From Citromicrobium bathyomarinum (GTDB lineage: Bacteria > Pseudomonadota > Alphaproteobacteria > Sphingomonadales > Sphingomonadaceae), in NCBI GenBank assembly GCA_001306305.2, contig CP155577.1, positions 744,001-808,000 of the forward strand: a DNA stretch of 64,000 nt. Reading direction: 5' to 3'. Shown piece after piece: positions 42,534 through 51,027 of this stretch (position 1 is the stretch's first letter; the number at the start of each line of letters is the position of its first letter). The position numbers and the translations under genes were made by a program. The notes under the pieces were generated by a model. It searched no databases. It was given only the letters and a program-made list of their open reading frames with translations, and had not been told where the DNA came from.

Positions 42534-43814
42534 ATGTTCAAGGCCTGGTTCGCCACACCGCTGTGGGCGCGCGTGCTGCTCGCGCTGATACTGGGCGCGA
42601 TCGTTGGGTATTTCTGGGGCGAGGATGCCGAGAGCATCAAGATCGTCGGCGATGTCTTCATCGACTTCATCAAGATGCTGATCGTCCCGCTGATCTTCCT
42701 CAGCCTGGTGTCGGGGGTGACCGCGATTGGCGATCTCGGCAAGCTGGGCAGCGTCGGCTGGCGCGCAATCCTCCTGTTCGTGGTTACCGGTCAGATCGCG
42801 GTTTGGCTGGGCCTGGGGCTGGGGACCTTCTTCGCGCCCGGCATCGGCCTCGACACGAGCGGGATCGAGATGGGTGCGGTGCCCGAGCCTGCGCCCTTCG
42901 ACTGGCGCGAAATGGTCCGCTCGATGATCCCGGTCAGTCCGGTGAAGGTGATGGCGGACGTCAACGTGCTGCCGCTGATCGTTTTCTCCCTGCTGGTCGG
43001 CATCGGCATCCTGCTCGCCAAGCGGGAAGAGGATAAGGAAAACCCCGAGGCGCCGGGCGCGACAAGAGGTGCGGTGGCGGCAGTCGCCGGTGCCTTCGAT
43101 GCGGGCGCGGTGATCTTCCAGAAGATCACGATGGTGATCATGGAACTCACGCCTTTCGGCGTTTTCGCGCTGATCGCCTGGGTGGTCGGCACGCTCGGCC
43201 TTGATGCCGTCGCTGCGCTCGGCAAGCTGGTCGCGCTCAACTATGCCGGGTGCCTGCTGATCATTGCGATCATGTACGTCGCCATCCTGTTGCTGTCGCG
43301 CGTGTCGGTGATCGGCTTCTTTCGGGGAATGATCGATGCGATCGCAGTGGCCTATTCGACCGCTTCCTCCAGCGCGACGCTGCCGGTGACGCTGCGCTGC
43401 ACCCAGCGCAACCTCGGTGTCAGCCGCCCCACTTCCAGCTTCATCGTCTCGCTCGGCTCGACCATCAATATGGACGGAACGGCGATGTACCTCGGTCTTG
43501 CGACGCTGTTCGGCGCGCAGATCTTCGGGGTCGATCTAAGCTGGGGCGATTACGGGATGATCGCCCTGCTCGCGACCGTGGGCTCGATCGGCGCGGCGGG
43601 GATCCCCGGCGGCGGGCTGGTGATGATGGGCGCGATCTTCACCGCCGTTGGCGTGCCGCTGGAAACCATTGCCTTCGTTGCGGGCGTCGACCGGATCATG
43701 GACATGATGCGCACCGCGACCAACGTCACCGGCGATGCCACGGTGACGGTGGCCACGGCGACCATGCTGGGCGAGATCGACAAGGCCGAGCTCGCCAGCG
43801 CGGACGACGTCTAG
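42534..43814 (+). CDS. Dicarboxylate/amino acid:cation symporter (DAACS family)
   Basis: A 426-residue inner-membrane transporter of the glutamate/C4-dicarboxylate family. Conserved elements are MLIVPLIFLSLVSGVTAIGDLGKLG, the serine-rich hairpin YSTASSSATLPVTLRC, the SLGSTINMDGTAMYLGL motif and IPGGGLVMMGAIF, with GVDRIMDMMRTATNVTGDA near the end. The substrates could be Glu/Asp or succinate/malate. GGGGGAAG precedes the ATG at a good distance. Confidence 0.93.
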   Translation: MFKAWFATPLWARVLLALILGAIVGYFWGEDAESIKIVGDVFIDFIKMLIVPLIFLSLVSGVTAIGDLGKLGSVGWRAILLFVVTGQIAVWLGLGLGTFFAPGIGLDTSGIEMGAVPEPAPFDWREMVRSMIPVSPVKVMADVNVLPLIVFSLLVGIGILLAKREEDKENPEAPGATRGAVAAVAGAFDAGAVIFQKITMVIMELTPFGVFALIAWVVGTLGLDAVAALGKLVALNYAGCLLIIAIMYVAILLLSRVSVIGFFRGMIDAIAVAYSTASSSATLPVTLRCTQRNLGVSRPTSSFIVSLGSTINMDGTAMYLGLATLFGAQIFGVDLSWGDYGMIALLATVGSIGAAGIPGGGLVMMGAIFTAVGVPLETIAFVAGVDRIMDMMRTATNVTGDATVTVATATMLGEIDKAELASADDV

Positions 43815-43820
43815 CGTGGG

Positions 43821-44249
43821 CTAGTTGTCCATCGTTGCCGGCGCATCGCTGACCGTGTCGGCATATTCGACCGGCACGAACTCGCCGAGGCCGCAGGCGG
43901 CACCGCGCGAGAGCTGGCCGCCGATATTGTTGAGCTCGAAGACGATCTCCCCGCTGCACAGGTTGCCGCCGCGCACATCGTAGGCGATGGCATCGCCGCG
44001 GCGCAGCGCGGGGCAGCCTTGCGACAGTGCGTTGCGATAGATCTTGCCGTCGTCGAGCTCGAAATCGATCACCCCGTCGCCGCGCACCTTGGTGTTACGT
44101 ACGAGCGAGGCGGAAATGCAGCTCTTCGCCGCGCCGGTGACCTGCACCGCAGGCTTGACCTCGGCAGGCACAGTGTCCGGCTGGTCGACCGGCGCACAGG
44201 CGCACAGCGCGATCATTCCGGCAAGGGGGGCTGCTGCAAGTTTCATCAT
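43821..44249 (-). CDS. Small lipoprotein of unknown function
   Basis: A 142-residue protein with a lipoprotein signal (LAAAPLAGMIALCAC). The mature part has a pattern of cysteines (KSCISASLV, QGCPALRRG, GNLCSGEIV, AACGLGEFVPV) and the phrase DGKIYRNALSQGCPAL. This resembles DUF6491-type proteins of sphingomonads, but I am not certain. It is probably periplasmic and tethered to a membrane. GGAGAA lies just ahead of the ATG. Confidence 0.6.
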   Translation of the reverse strand: MMKLAAAPLAGMIALCACAPVDQPDTVPAEVKPAVQVTGAAKSCISASLVRNTKVRGDGVIDFELDDGKIYRNALSQGCPALRRGDAIAYDVRGGNLCSGEIVFELNNIGGQLSRGAACGLGEFVPVEYADTVSDAPATMDN

Positions 44250-44284
44250 GGGGGTTCTCCGCTGCGACCTGTGCGCGGCGAGAA

Positions 44285-44938
44285 TCAGCGCCGCGCCTTG
44301 GGCGGTTCTACCACCTTCTTGCGGAAGCTGCACAGATCGGAAACCTCGCAGCGCCAGCATTCGGGCGTGCGCGCCTTGCACACGTAGCGGCCGTGCAGGA
44401 TCAGCCAGTGGTGTGCGTGAAGGCGAAATGGACCGGGGACGCGCTTTTCCAGCTTCGCCTCGACCGCCTCGGGCGTCTTGCCTTTGGCGAGGCCGGTGCG
44501 GTTGCCGACGCGGAAGATGTGCGTGTCGACCGCGAAGGTTTCCTGCCCGAAGGCGCAGTTGAGCACGACATTGGCGGTCTTACGGCCGACACCGGGCAGC
44601 GTGACGAGTTCCTCACGCGTCTGCGGCACCTCGCCGCCATGCTCGTCGACCAGCAGCCGTGCCATCGCGATCACGTTCTTCGCCTTGGAGTTGAACAGCC
44701 CGATCGTCTTGATGTGCTCCTTCAGCCCATCCTCGCCCAGATCAATCATCTGCTGCGGTGTCTTTACGTCCGCGAACAGCGCACGGGTCGCCTTGTTCAC
44801 GCCCACATCGGTCGCCTGCGCGCTCAGCGTCACTGCGACCAGCAGCTGATACGGGTTGCCGTATTCAAGCTCGGTCTCGGGTGAGGGATTGCCCTCCGCC
44901 AGCCTGCTAAAGAATTCGAAGATCTGGTCCTTGGTCAT
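44285..44938 (-). CDS. nth: Endonuclease III
   Basis: A 217-residue DNA glycosylase/AP lyase that removes oxidised pyrimidines. The helix-hairpin-helix is LVTLPGVGRKTANVVL, and the catalytic Lys/Asp pair is in that region and in AVDTHIFRVGNRTG. The [4Fe-4S] cluster ligands are in CKARTPECWRCEVSDLC, with the usual spacing. The gene begins six bases after dapB ends, so they are probably one operon. Confidence 0.97.
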   Translation of the reverse strand: MTKDQIFEFFSRLAEGNPSPETELEYGNPYQLLVAVTLSAQATDVGVNKATRALFADVKTPQQMIDLGEDGLKEHIKTIGLFNSKAKNVIAMARLLVDEHGGEVPQTREELVTLPGVGRKTANVVLNCAFGQETFAVDTHIFRVGNRTGLAKGKTPEAVEAKLEKRVPGPFRLHAHHWLILHGRYVCKARTPECWRCEVSDLCSFRKKVVEPPKARR

Positions 44939-44944
44939 GCCCGA

Positions 44945-45673
44945 TCAGATTCCCAGCACGTCTTCCATCGAATAGCGCCCGGGCGGCTTGCCGATCAGCC
45001 AATCCGCGCCGGTCAGCGCGCCGCGGGCGAACAGCGTGCGGTCCTCGGCCACGTGGCTGAGCACGATTCGCTCGTTCTCGCCTGCCAGGATGACCGAGTG
45101 CTCGCCCGCGACCGTGCCGCCGCGCAGGCTTGCGAAGCCGATCGCGCCATCACCGCGTGCGCCGGTGTGCCCGTCGCGGCCGCGCTCGGAATTCTGCGCG
45201 AGGTCGATCCCGCGTCCGCTTGCCGCGGCTTCGCCCAGCAGCAGCGCGGTGCCAGACGGCGCGTCGACCTTTGCGCGGTGGTGCATCTCGACGATCTCGA
45301 CATCCCAGCCCTGCGCCAGCGCCCCTGCCGCTTCGCGCACCAGCCGCGCGAGCATGGTCACGCCGAGCGAGGTATTGCCCGTCTGCAGCACCGCGACCGC
45401 GCGCGCGGCGTTGTCTATCGCGGTGTGGTGATGTTCTTCCAGCCCGGTGGTGCCGATCAGCAGCGGAACGCCTGCGCCGACGGCGGCGTGCAGATTGCTC
45501 TCGAGCGCCTGCGGAGCGGAGAAGTCGATCAGCACCTCGCTGCGATCGGCAAGGCCGGCGACATCCTCGCCCTTGTCGACCGCGCCTGCCAGCGTGTGTT
45601 CGCCGCTCTCGATAGCCGCAGCGATTGCCTGCCCCATGCGCCCGTCGCGCCCGATGATTCCGATTGCTGCCAT
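44945..45673 (-). CDS. dapB: 4-hydroxy-tetrahydrodipicolinate reductase
   Basis: A 242-residue NAD(P)H-dependent reductase in lysine/diaminopimelate synthesis. The nucleotide-binding motif is IGIIGRDGRMGQAI, with LIGTTGLEEHHH and the substrate-binding EIVEMHHRAKVDAPSGTAL motif containing the conserved HH and K. The start is the ATG at 45673. It is divergent from the sirtuin gene, with 33 bases between them. Confidence 0.96.
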   Translation of the reverse strand: MAAIGIIGRDGRMGQAIAAAIESGEHTLAGAVDKGEDVAGLADRSEVLIDFSAPQALESNLHAAVGAGVPLLIGTTGLEEHHHTAIDNAARAVAVLQTGNTSLGVTMLARLVREAAGALAQGWDVEIVEMHHRAKVDAPSGTALLLGEAAASGRGIDLAQNSERGRDGHTGARGDGAIGFASLRGGTVAGEHSVILAGENERIVLSHVAEDRTLFARGALTGADWLIGKPPGRYSMEDVLGI

Positions 45674-45706
45674 TGCCCTCGCGCCTTGCCGGTGTTTGAT
45701 GGGTGC

Positions 45707-46420
45707 ATGGCAGACATTCGCAACATCGTCATCCTGACCGGCGCAGGAATTTCCGCAGAAAGCGGGATCGACACGTTCCGCGACGCGGGCGGGCTGTGGG
45801 AGAAGCACCGGATAGAGGACGTCGCCACGCCAGATGCCTTCGCGCGCAACCCGGCGCTGGTGCAGGGGTTCTACGATGCGCGGCGCGCGGCGCTCGACAC
45901 GGTGGAGCCCAATGCGGCGCACCGGGCGCTTGCCCGGCTCGAGTCCGAATGGCCGGACGCCGAATCGCACAGCCTGCTGATCGTCACCCAGAACGTCGAC
46001 GACCTGCACGAGCGCGCGGGCGCGAAGAGCGTGCTCCACATGCATGGCCGACTGCGCAGCGCGCTGTGCACGGCGTGCCGCGCGCGCATGGAGTGGCACG
46101 GTCCGCTGAGCGATGCGCCGCCCTGCGAGGCGTGCGGCGCGCCCGCGCTGCGGCCCGACATCGTGTGGTTCGGCGAGATGCCCTACGAGATGGAGCGGAT
46201 TTATGCCGCGCTGGCCGGTGCGGACCTGTTCGTCTCGATCGGGACCAGCGGCGCGGTCTATCCTGCGGCAGGTTTCGTGCAGGAGGCTGCGGCCTACGGC
46301 GCGCGCACGCTGGAGCTCAATCTCGAACGCAGCGAAGGCTCGCACTGGTTCGACGAATCGCGTCAGGGCAGGGCGGGAGAACTCGTACCCGCGTGGGTGG
46401 ACGAGCTGCTAGGCGGCTGA
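45707..46420 (+). CDS. NAD-dependent protein deacylase (sirtuin, class III)
   Basis: A 237-residue Sir2-type enzyme that removes acyl groups from lysine with use of NAD+. Motifs are GAGISAESGIDTFRDAGGLW, VTQNVDDLHERAG, the catalytic HMHG and a zinc site (CTACRARM and CEACGA). FYDARRA supplies the Tyr-x-x-Arg pair that favours negatively charged acyl groups such as succinyl, so it is CobB/SIRT5-like. It overlaps the 3' end of the moeB-like gene, tail to tail. Confidence 0.93.
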   Translation: MADIRNIVILTGAGISAESGIDTFRDAGGLWEKHRIEDVATPDAFARNPALVQGFYDARRAALDTVEPNAAHRALARLESEWPDAESHSLLIVTQNVDDLHERAGAKSVLHMHGRLRSALCTACRARMEWHGPLSDAPPCEACGAPALRPDIVWFGEMPYEMERIYAALAGADLFVSIGTSGAVYPAAGFVQEAAAYGARTLELNLERSEGSHWFDESRQGRAGELVPAWVDELLGG

Positions 46421-47182
46421 GCCGCACCCTTTGCACGCCGGATCTTTCGCAATCTGAAAACTGCGCATCGCGGGGCTGAGCCCCTCCATCAGATGCAGCG
46501 TACCCCATTGCGGATCGCCCAGCGCGCTCACCCCGCACAGCAGCACGCGGATCGCCTGCATTGCGGCGAAGCTGCCGACCCAGCCGACCATTGCGCCCAG
46601 CACGCCGTCTTCGGCGCAGGTGTCGCAATCCTCGGCATCGAAGGCATCGCCGACGAAGCAGCGGTAGCAGGCGTGTTCGGGCAGGTGACCGGCGAACGCG
46701 CCGACCTGGCCCTGGAAGCGGCCCACAGCGGCGGAGAGCAGCGGCACGCGCGCCGCAACACACGCGTCCGACACGGCGAGGCGGGTGGCGAAATTGTCCG
46801 TCCCGTCGAGCACCAGATCCGCATCCTCGATCAATGCGGCCGCATTGGCCGCATCGATCCGGTCGTCACGGACATCGGCGGTCAGGCCGTTGTCGAAATT
46901 GGCGAGCCAGCGGCGTGCGGCGACCGCCTTGGCATGGCCGATGTCGCGGGTGGTGTAGATCGTCTGGCGCTGGAGGTTGGACAGCTCGACATCGCCCGAA
47001 TCGACCAGCGTGAAACGACCCACGCCTGCGCCCGCGAGATATTGCAGCGCCGGGCTGCCGATTCCGCCCAGGCCGATCAGCGCGACATGCATGTCCGCGA
47101 GCGCGGCCTGCCCCGCGCCGCCCACTTCGGGCAGCACGATGTGACGCGCGAAACGCTCCAGCCGTTCGGGTGCGATGGTCAC
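46409..47182 (-). CDS. E1-like adenylyltransferase (MoeB/ThiF family)
   Basis: A 257-residue enzyme that adenylates the C-terminal Gly of a ubiquitin-like sulfur carrier. The ATP-binding motif is LIGLGGIGSPALQYLAGAGVG, with NLQRQTIY and VLDGTDNFATRL. The zinc cysteines are in HACYRCF and PACKGCG, and the catalytic-loop Cys lies in CDTCAEDGVLG. MoeB (molybdopterin) and ThiF (thiamine) cannot be separated here, as no carrier gene is adjacent. The GTG at 47182 overlaps the TGA of the DUF983 gene. Confidence 0.9.
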   Translation of the reverse strand: MTIAPERLERFARHIVLPEVGGAGQAALADMHVALIGLGGIGSPALQYLAGAGVGRFTLVDSGDVELSNLQRQTIYTTRDIGHAKAVAARRWLANFDNGLTADVRDDRIDAANAAALIEDADLVLDGTDNFATRLAVSDACVAARVPLLSAAVGRFQGQVGAFAGHLPEHACYRCFVGDAFDAEDCDTCAEDGVLGAMVGWVGSFAAMQAIRVLLCGVSALGDPQWGTLHLMEGLSPAMRSFQIAKDPACKGCGSAA

Positions 47183-47604
47183 GGTTTGTCGGAATCCTCG
47201 TCGCGCCGCTCCTGCACGAAGCTGCCGATGCCGAACCACCAGAGGAAGGCGATCACGCCGCCCTTTACCGGCTGGAGCATCGCCAGCAGCATCGCCACCG
47301 CGACCGGCAGGATGATCGCCAGCGTCAGGATCGGCGACATGTCGTAGGTCCCGATCATCGCGATCACGACCGGTGCGAGCAGATGCCCGACCACGAAGAT
47401 GCCGATATAGGCGGGGAAGTCATCCGCCTGCTGGACCGACCAGTCCTGCGCGCAATGCGGGCAGGCATCGACCGGCTTGATCCACTTGCGAAACAGCCGC
47501 CCCTCGCCGCAGCGCGGGCAGGTGCTGCGCAAGCCCCGCAGCAGCGCGGCGCCGAGCGTGGCGGGCAAGTCGACTCGCTGTGGGCAAGGCTGGGGATCGG
47601 CCAT
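47179..47604 (-). CDS. DUF983 membrane protein
   Basis: A 141-residue protein with an N-terminal zinc ribbon (STCPRCGEGRLF and DACPHCAQDW), the motif ADDFPAYIGIFVVGHL and two membrane segments (VVIAMIGTY..., LAIILPVAVAMLLAML). It matches DUF983; the function is unknown. The ATG at 47604 is chosen; an in-frame upstream extension encodes only the repeat region. It is coupled to the moeB-like gene. Confidence 0.9.
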   Translation of the reverse strand: MADPQPCPQRVDLPATLGAALLRGLRSTCPRCGEGRLFRKWIKPVDACPHCAQDWSVQQADDFPAYIGIFVVGHLLAPVVIAMIGTYDMSPILTLAIILPVAVAMLLAMLQPVKGGVIAFLWWFGIGSFVQERRDEDSDKP

Positions 47605-47727
47605 GGACACGCTGTTGGCAGCCTGTGGCCGAGCTGTCGACAGACCTGTGGATGGGTCTGTCGACAATCGGTGTGCAAGCTGTCGATCGGCTGTGGGCTG
47701 AGTGTGGGCCGGCTGTGGGTGGTGCGA
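47605..47727. repeat. CTGTGG/CTGTCG-rich repeat cluster with 12-bp hairpin after dnaA
   Basis: The 123 bases between dnaA and the DUF983 gene contain five TGTGG and three TGTCGA copies. A perfect 12-bp inverted repeat (47635-47646 with 47655-47666) has TGTGGATG as its loop. The loop resembles a DnaA-box core (TGTGGATAA), with mismatches. It may end dnaA transcription or bind DnaA; no T-run follows. Confidence 0.5.
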
Positions 47728-49182
47728 TCAGCTTTCGAGCTGGCGCAGCAGGCTGCGAACGTCTCCGTCCATGTCCGCATCGCGGGTCCGCAGATCCTCG
47801 ATCAGCTTGACCGCGTGGATCACGGTCGAATGGTCGCGCCCGCCGAACTTGCGCCCGATTTCGGGATAGCTGCGCGGGGTGAGCACCTTGGACAGGTACA
47901 TCGCGACCTGACGCGGGCGAACCACGGCGCGGGTGCGGCGCTTGCTGCTCATCTCGCTGCGGTCGATGCGGTAGAACTGGCACACGGTGCGCTGAATCTC
48001 GTCGATCGTGATCCGGCGGCGGTTGGCCGACAGGATATCGGTCAGCTGTTCTTCGGCCAGCTGCAGCGAGACCGGCTGGCCGGTCAGCTGGGCATAGGCG
48101 ATCAGCTTGTTGAGGCCACCGACCAGCTCGCGCACATTGCGGGTGATCGTGCGGGCGAGGAAGTCGACCACATCGTCGGGTACGCTGAGCGGCGCGAACC
48201 GGGTTAGCTTCGATTCGAGGATCGAGCGGCGCAGTTCCAGATCGGCGGGCTGGATGTCCGCGACCAGACCCATCGACAGGCGGCTGAGCAGGCGCGGTTC
48301 GACCGAGTCGAGCGCCTGCGGTGCGCGGTCGGCGGCGAAGACCAGTCGCTTGCCCTCCGACAGCAGGTGATCGATCGTATAGAGCAGCTCTTCCTGAGCG
48401 CTCGCCTTGCCGATGATGAACTGCAGATCGTCGACCAGCAGCAGGTCGAACCCGCGCAGGCGCGTCTTGAACTCGATCATCCGGTTCTGCTTCAGCGCTT
48501 GGACGAACTCGACCATGAAGCGCTCTGCCGAACAGTAGAAGATCCGCGCACGCGGGTGCTGGCTGAGGAACTGGTGGCCGATCGCGTGCAGCAGGTGCGT
48601 CTTGCCCTGACCGGTTGCGGCCTTGATGTAGAGCGGCGAGAACTGCGGCTTCTCGTTCGCGGCCATCCGCTGCGCGGCGTTGCGGGCGAGCACGTTGGCA
48701 TCGCCGGTGACGAAGGCGGCGAAGGTCAGCGAGGCGTCGAGGCCGACGCTGCTGAAGCCAGGATCGCCGAAGCCGCCATCGGACACCACGCGCAGTTCGG
48801 GCCCGTCATTGGCCGGGCGACGCGAATCGCCCAGCGAGATGTCGGCCATCCGCTTGCGGCTGGGGTGCACCTCGATCGCGACGGTCTTGATCTCGGAACG
48901 CATGATCTTCCACGCGAGCGAGAGGCGGTCGGCGAAATGCTTGCGGACCCACTCGGCGGCGAATTCGGACGGCAGGTACAGCGCCAGCGTGCCGGTTTCG
49001 GAGTCGAACTCGCCCAGCTGGATCGGCTTGATCCACTGGCTGTGCAGCTGATGGCCCAGATCCTTGCGCAGGCCGGTGCTGATATCGTCCCAGTCCGCGG
49101 CCAGCGCCACGCGCTCCATATCTTCGCCTTCGCCTTTGGCCCGCTTGCGCGCGGCACCGTTCGTATCGGGAATACGTGCCAT
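47728..49182 (-). CDS. dnaA: Chromosomal replication initiator protein DnaA
   Basis: A 484-residue initiator. The N-terminal domain is followed by a linker and the AAA+ core with Walker A AATGQGKTHLLHAI, Walker B FDLLLVDDLQFI and sensor regions. Domain IV is the DNA-binding part, with the DnaA signature GRDHSTVIHAVKLIE. The start at 49182 gives MARIPDTNG; an ATG at 49119 is an alternative. The long upstream gap probably contains the promoter. DUF983 and the moeB-like gene follow on the same strand. Confidence 0.96.
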   Translation of the reverse strand: MARIPDTNGAARKRAKGEGEDMERVALAADWDDISTGLRKDLGHQLHSQWIKPIQLGEFDSETGTLALYLPSEFAAEWVRKHFADRLSLAWKIMRSEIKTVAIEVHPSRKRMADISLGDSRRPANDGPELRVVSDGGFGDPGFSSVGLDASLTFAAFVTGDANVLARNAAQRMAANEKPQFSPLYIKAATGQGKTHLLHAIGHQFLSQHPRARIFYCSAERFMVEFVQALKQNRMIEFKTRLRGFDLLLVDDLQFIIGKASAQEELLYTIDHLLSEGKRLVFAADRAPQALDSVEPRLLSRLSMGLVADIQPADLELRRSILESKLTRFAPLSVPDDVVDFLARTITRNVRELVGGLNKLIAYAQLTGQPVSLQLAEEQLTDILSANRRRITIDEIQRTVCQFYRIDRSEMSSKRRTRAVVRPRQVAMYLSKVLTPRSYPEIGRKFGGRDHSTVIHAVKLIEDLRTRDADMDGDVRSLLRQLES

Positions 49183-49624
49183 GACTTGCTAATAGACCTC
49201 CGCTTCCGGAAGCGCGTGTCGCCTCCGGGGTTCCCTGTTTACATTCGATGGATACAGCGCCCCCTTCACCGGAATCGCGTGTCATCGCGAGCAGTGTTGA
49301 GGCCCCCCACCGGCCATCTTCGATTTAGTCCCAGCCGCGGTGTCCCTCCCCGGCGGTGACGATCAATAGACAGGTCTGGGGGCCGATGGGCAAGCGCGAA
49401 ATGGTAGCGAATTTGAAATAAAGAAATTGACAGTGGTGTGAGCCGCAGCCTTCCGTTTAAGGCGCTGTAAACGCTGTTTTTTCGCCCCGGATGACCCCTC
49501 GAATCGGCGGGATTCCTAGGCCGAATCGCGAAGCCTGTGCGTCGGTTTTAAGACAAAACCAAAAGGGGCCGTCGCACACGGCGACGACCCCGAAAACGCG
49601 GTCAGATTGTGGTCTGAAAGCAGC
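49183..49624. other. Intergenic region between dnaA and rpsT
   Basis: This 442-base stretch holds no gene I can support. It contains the dnaA leader, a short AT-rich run near 49405-49430 and the rpsT terminator at its right end. I see no cluster of consensus DnaA boxes (TTATCCACA), so I do not call it oriC. Confidence 0.6.
49553..49592 (-). terminator. Intrinsic terminator of rpsT
   Basis: On the minus strand GGGGTCGTCGC pairs, with one bulge, with GCGACGGCCCC and is followed by TTTTGGTTTTG. It lies 33 bases beyond the rpsT stop. Confidence 0.8.
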
Positions 49625-49885
49625 TTAGAGAGCGGCAACCCGCTTGGAAAGCCGGCTCATCTTGCGCGACGCGGTGTTCTTGTGGAGAACGCCGCGGGCA
49701 ACGCCGCGCGCCAGCTCGGGCTGAGCAGCGCGAAGGGCGGTCTGTGCGGTTTCCTTGTCGCCGCCTTCGATGGCGCTTTCGACCTTCTTGAGGAAGGTGC
49801 GGATGCGGCTCATACGCGCACCGTTGATTTCGGCGCGACGCTCGTTGCGACGGATGCGTTTGCGGGCTTGCGGCGTATTGGCCAT
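49625..49885 (-). CDS. rpsT: 30S ribosomal protein S20 (bS20)
   Basis: An 86-residue helical, basic protein. It begins [21 protein letters not shown], continues [17 protein letters not shown] and ends with [22 protein letters not shown], all standard for S20. mutM lies upstream on the same strand. Confidence 0.98.
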   Translation of the reverse strand: MANTPQARKRIRRNERRAEINGARMSRIRTFLKKVESAIEGGDKETAQTALRAAQPELARGVARGVLHKNTASRKMSRLSKRVAAL

Positions 49886-50020
49886 GGTCGTCCTTGTCTC
49901 TGGCCGCGAAGCGCGCAGCCAACTGCTTTTAAAATCAATGCCTGGAAGCGGCGATTGCTCGCCGGAAGGGCGCGCACATAGGGCGCGGTGTCCGGCTCGT
50001 CAAGGAAATTGGCCGAAAGC

Positions 50021-50836
50021 CTACCTCTGGCAGACCGGGCAATACCAGGTGCTGCGACCGCCCTGTTCGATCCGGGCGATATGCCCGCCATCCTCGCGTC
50101 GGCACGATTCGCCGGTGCGGCCATAGACGTCGAACCGGGTGGAGAAATAGCCCAGCTCGCCATCGGGCCGGGCATAATCGCGCAAGGTCGATCCGCCATC
50201 GCGAATCGATTGCTCCAGCACCTCGCGAATCGCCGTAACCAGCCGTTCCAGCGCCGCGAGCGAGACGCGGCCACCTGCACGCTTCGGGCTGATCCGGGCG
50301 CGCCACAGCGCCTCGCACACGTAGATATTGCCGAGCCCGGCAACGATTCTCTGGTCGAGCAGCAGCAGCTTGATCGCCTGCCTGCGGCCCGCCAACGCGG
50401 CGCGCAGATGGGCGGCGGTAAGATCGGGGCCGAGCGGTTCGGGCCCCATGGTGACGAAGCTGGGCCACGCATCGAGCGCAGCGGTGTCGACCAGATCGAC
50501 CCAGCCGAATCGGCGTGGGTCGTTCAGCGCGAATCGATTCGATTCGGTTTCGATCAGCAGGTGATCGTGCCGGTCGGGCTGCTCGGGATCGATCCGCCAG
50601 CGCCCGCTCATCCCCAGATGGAAGATCAGCGTCTGGTCGCGGTCGGTATGGATCAGGCCGAACTTGGCGCGCCGCCCCAGTGAGGTCACCCGCGCGCCGA
50701 CCAGCGCCTGCTCCAGCCCTTCGGGAAAGGGCCTGCGCATGTCGGGCCGTGCGGTGCGCGCGGCGGTGATGGTGCGGTTTTCCAGATGAAGGGCGAGCCC
50801 GCGCACGGTGGTCTCGACCTCGGGAAGTTCGGGCAT
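50021..50836 (-). CDS. mutM: Formamidopyrimidine-DNA glycosylase (MutM/Fpg)
   Basis: A 271-residue enzyme that removes 8-oxoguanine and formamidopyrimidines and nicks the DNA. The N-terminal MPELPEVETT gives the catalytic Pro2 and Glu3, and IFHLGMSGRW with NDPRRFGW follows. The helix-two-turn-helix is LGNIYVCEALWRARI. The C-terminal zinc finger is unusual: GESCRREDGGHIARI replaces the normal CxxC pair, while the second pair WYCPVC is intact. The start is the ATG at 50836. Confidence 0.95.
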   Translation of the reverse strand: MPELPEVETTVRGLALHLENRTITAARTARPDMRRPFPEGLEQALVGARVTSLGRRAKFGLIHTDRDQTLIFHLGMSGRWRIDPEQPDRHDHLLIETESNRFALNDPRRFGWVDLVDTAALDAWPSFVTMGPEPLGPDLTAAHLRAALAGRRQAIKLLLLDQRIVAGLGNIYVCEALWRARISPKRAGGRVSLAALERLVTAIREVLEQSIRDGGSTLRDYARPDGELGYFSTRFDVYGRTGESCRREDGGHIARIEQGGRSTWYCPVCQR

Positions 50837-50896
50837 TGGTTTTCCGGCGATTGGGAACGTGTTGGTGGTGGATATGGCGGTTCGCCGGAGGCGGTG

Positions 50897-50966
50897 CCAG
50901 CCCTCTCCCCCTCCCAACCACCCGACAGCATAATGCCATGGGTGGTTGGGAGGGGGAGAGGGCTGG
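50897..50966. repeat. Perfect 27-bp inverted repeat between mutM and ubiE
   Basis: The left arm (50897-50923) begins CCAGCCCTCTCCCCC and ends CCACCC. The right arm (50940-50966) is its exact complement, with a 16-base loop. It lies in the divergent promoter gap. It resembles sphingomonad intergenic repeats; a transcript would fold into a very stable hairpin upstream of either gene. Confidence 0.75.
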
Positions 50967-51027
50967 TGCCGATCAAACCAAGCTAGCGAATAGACGCCAC
51001 AAACCTTTCCCCCTAAGGCCCAACTCC

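Noticed and set aside
49183-49624. oriC beside dnaA
   Set aside because: No cluster of consensus DnaA boxes was seen; only a short AT-rich run is present.
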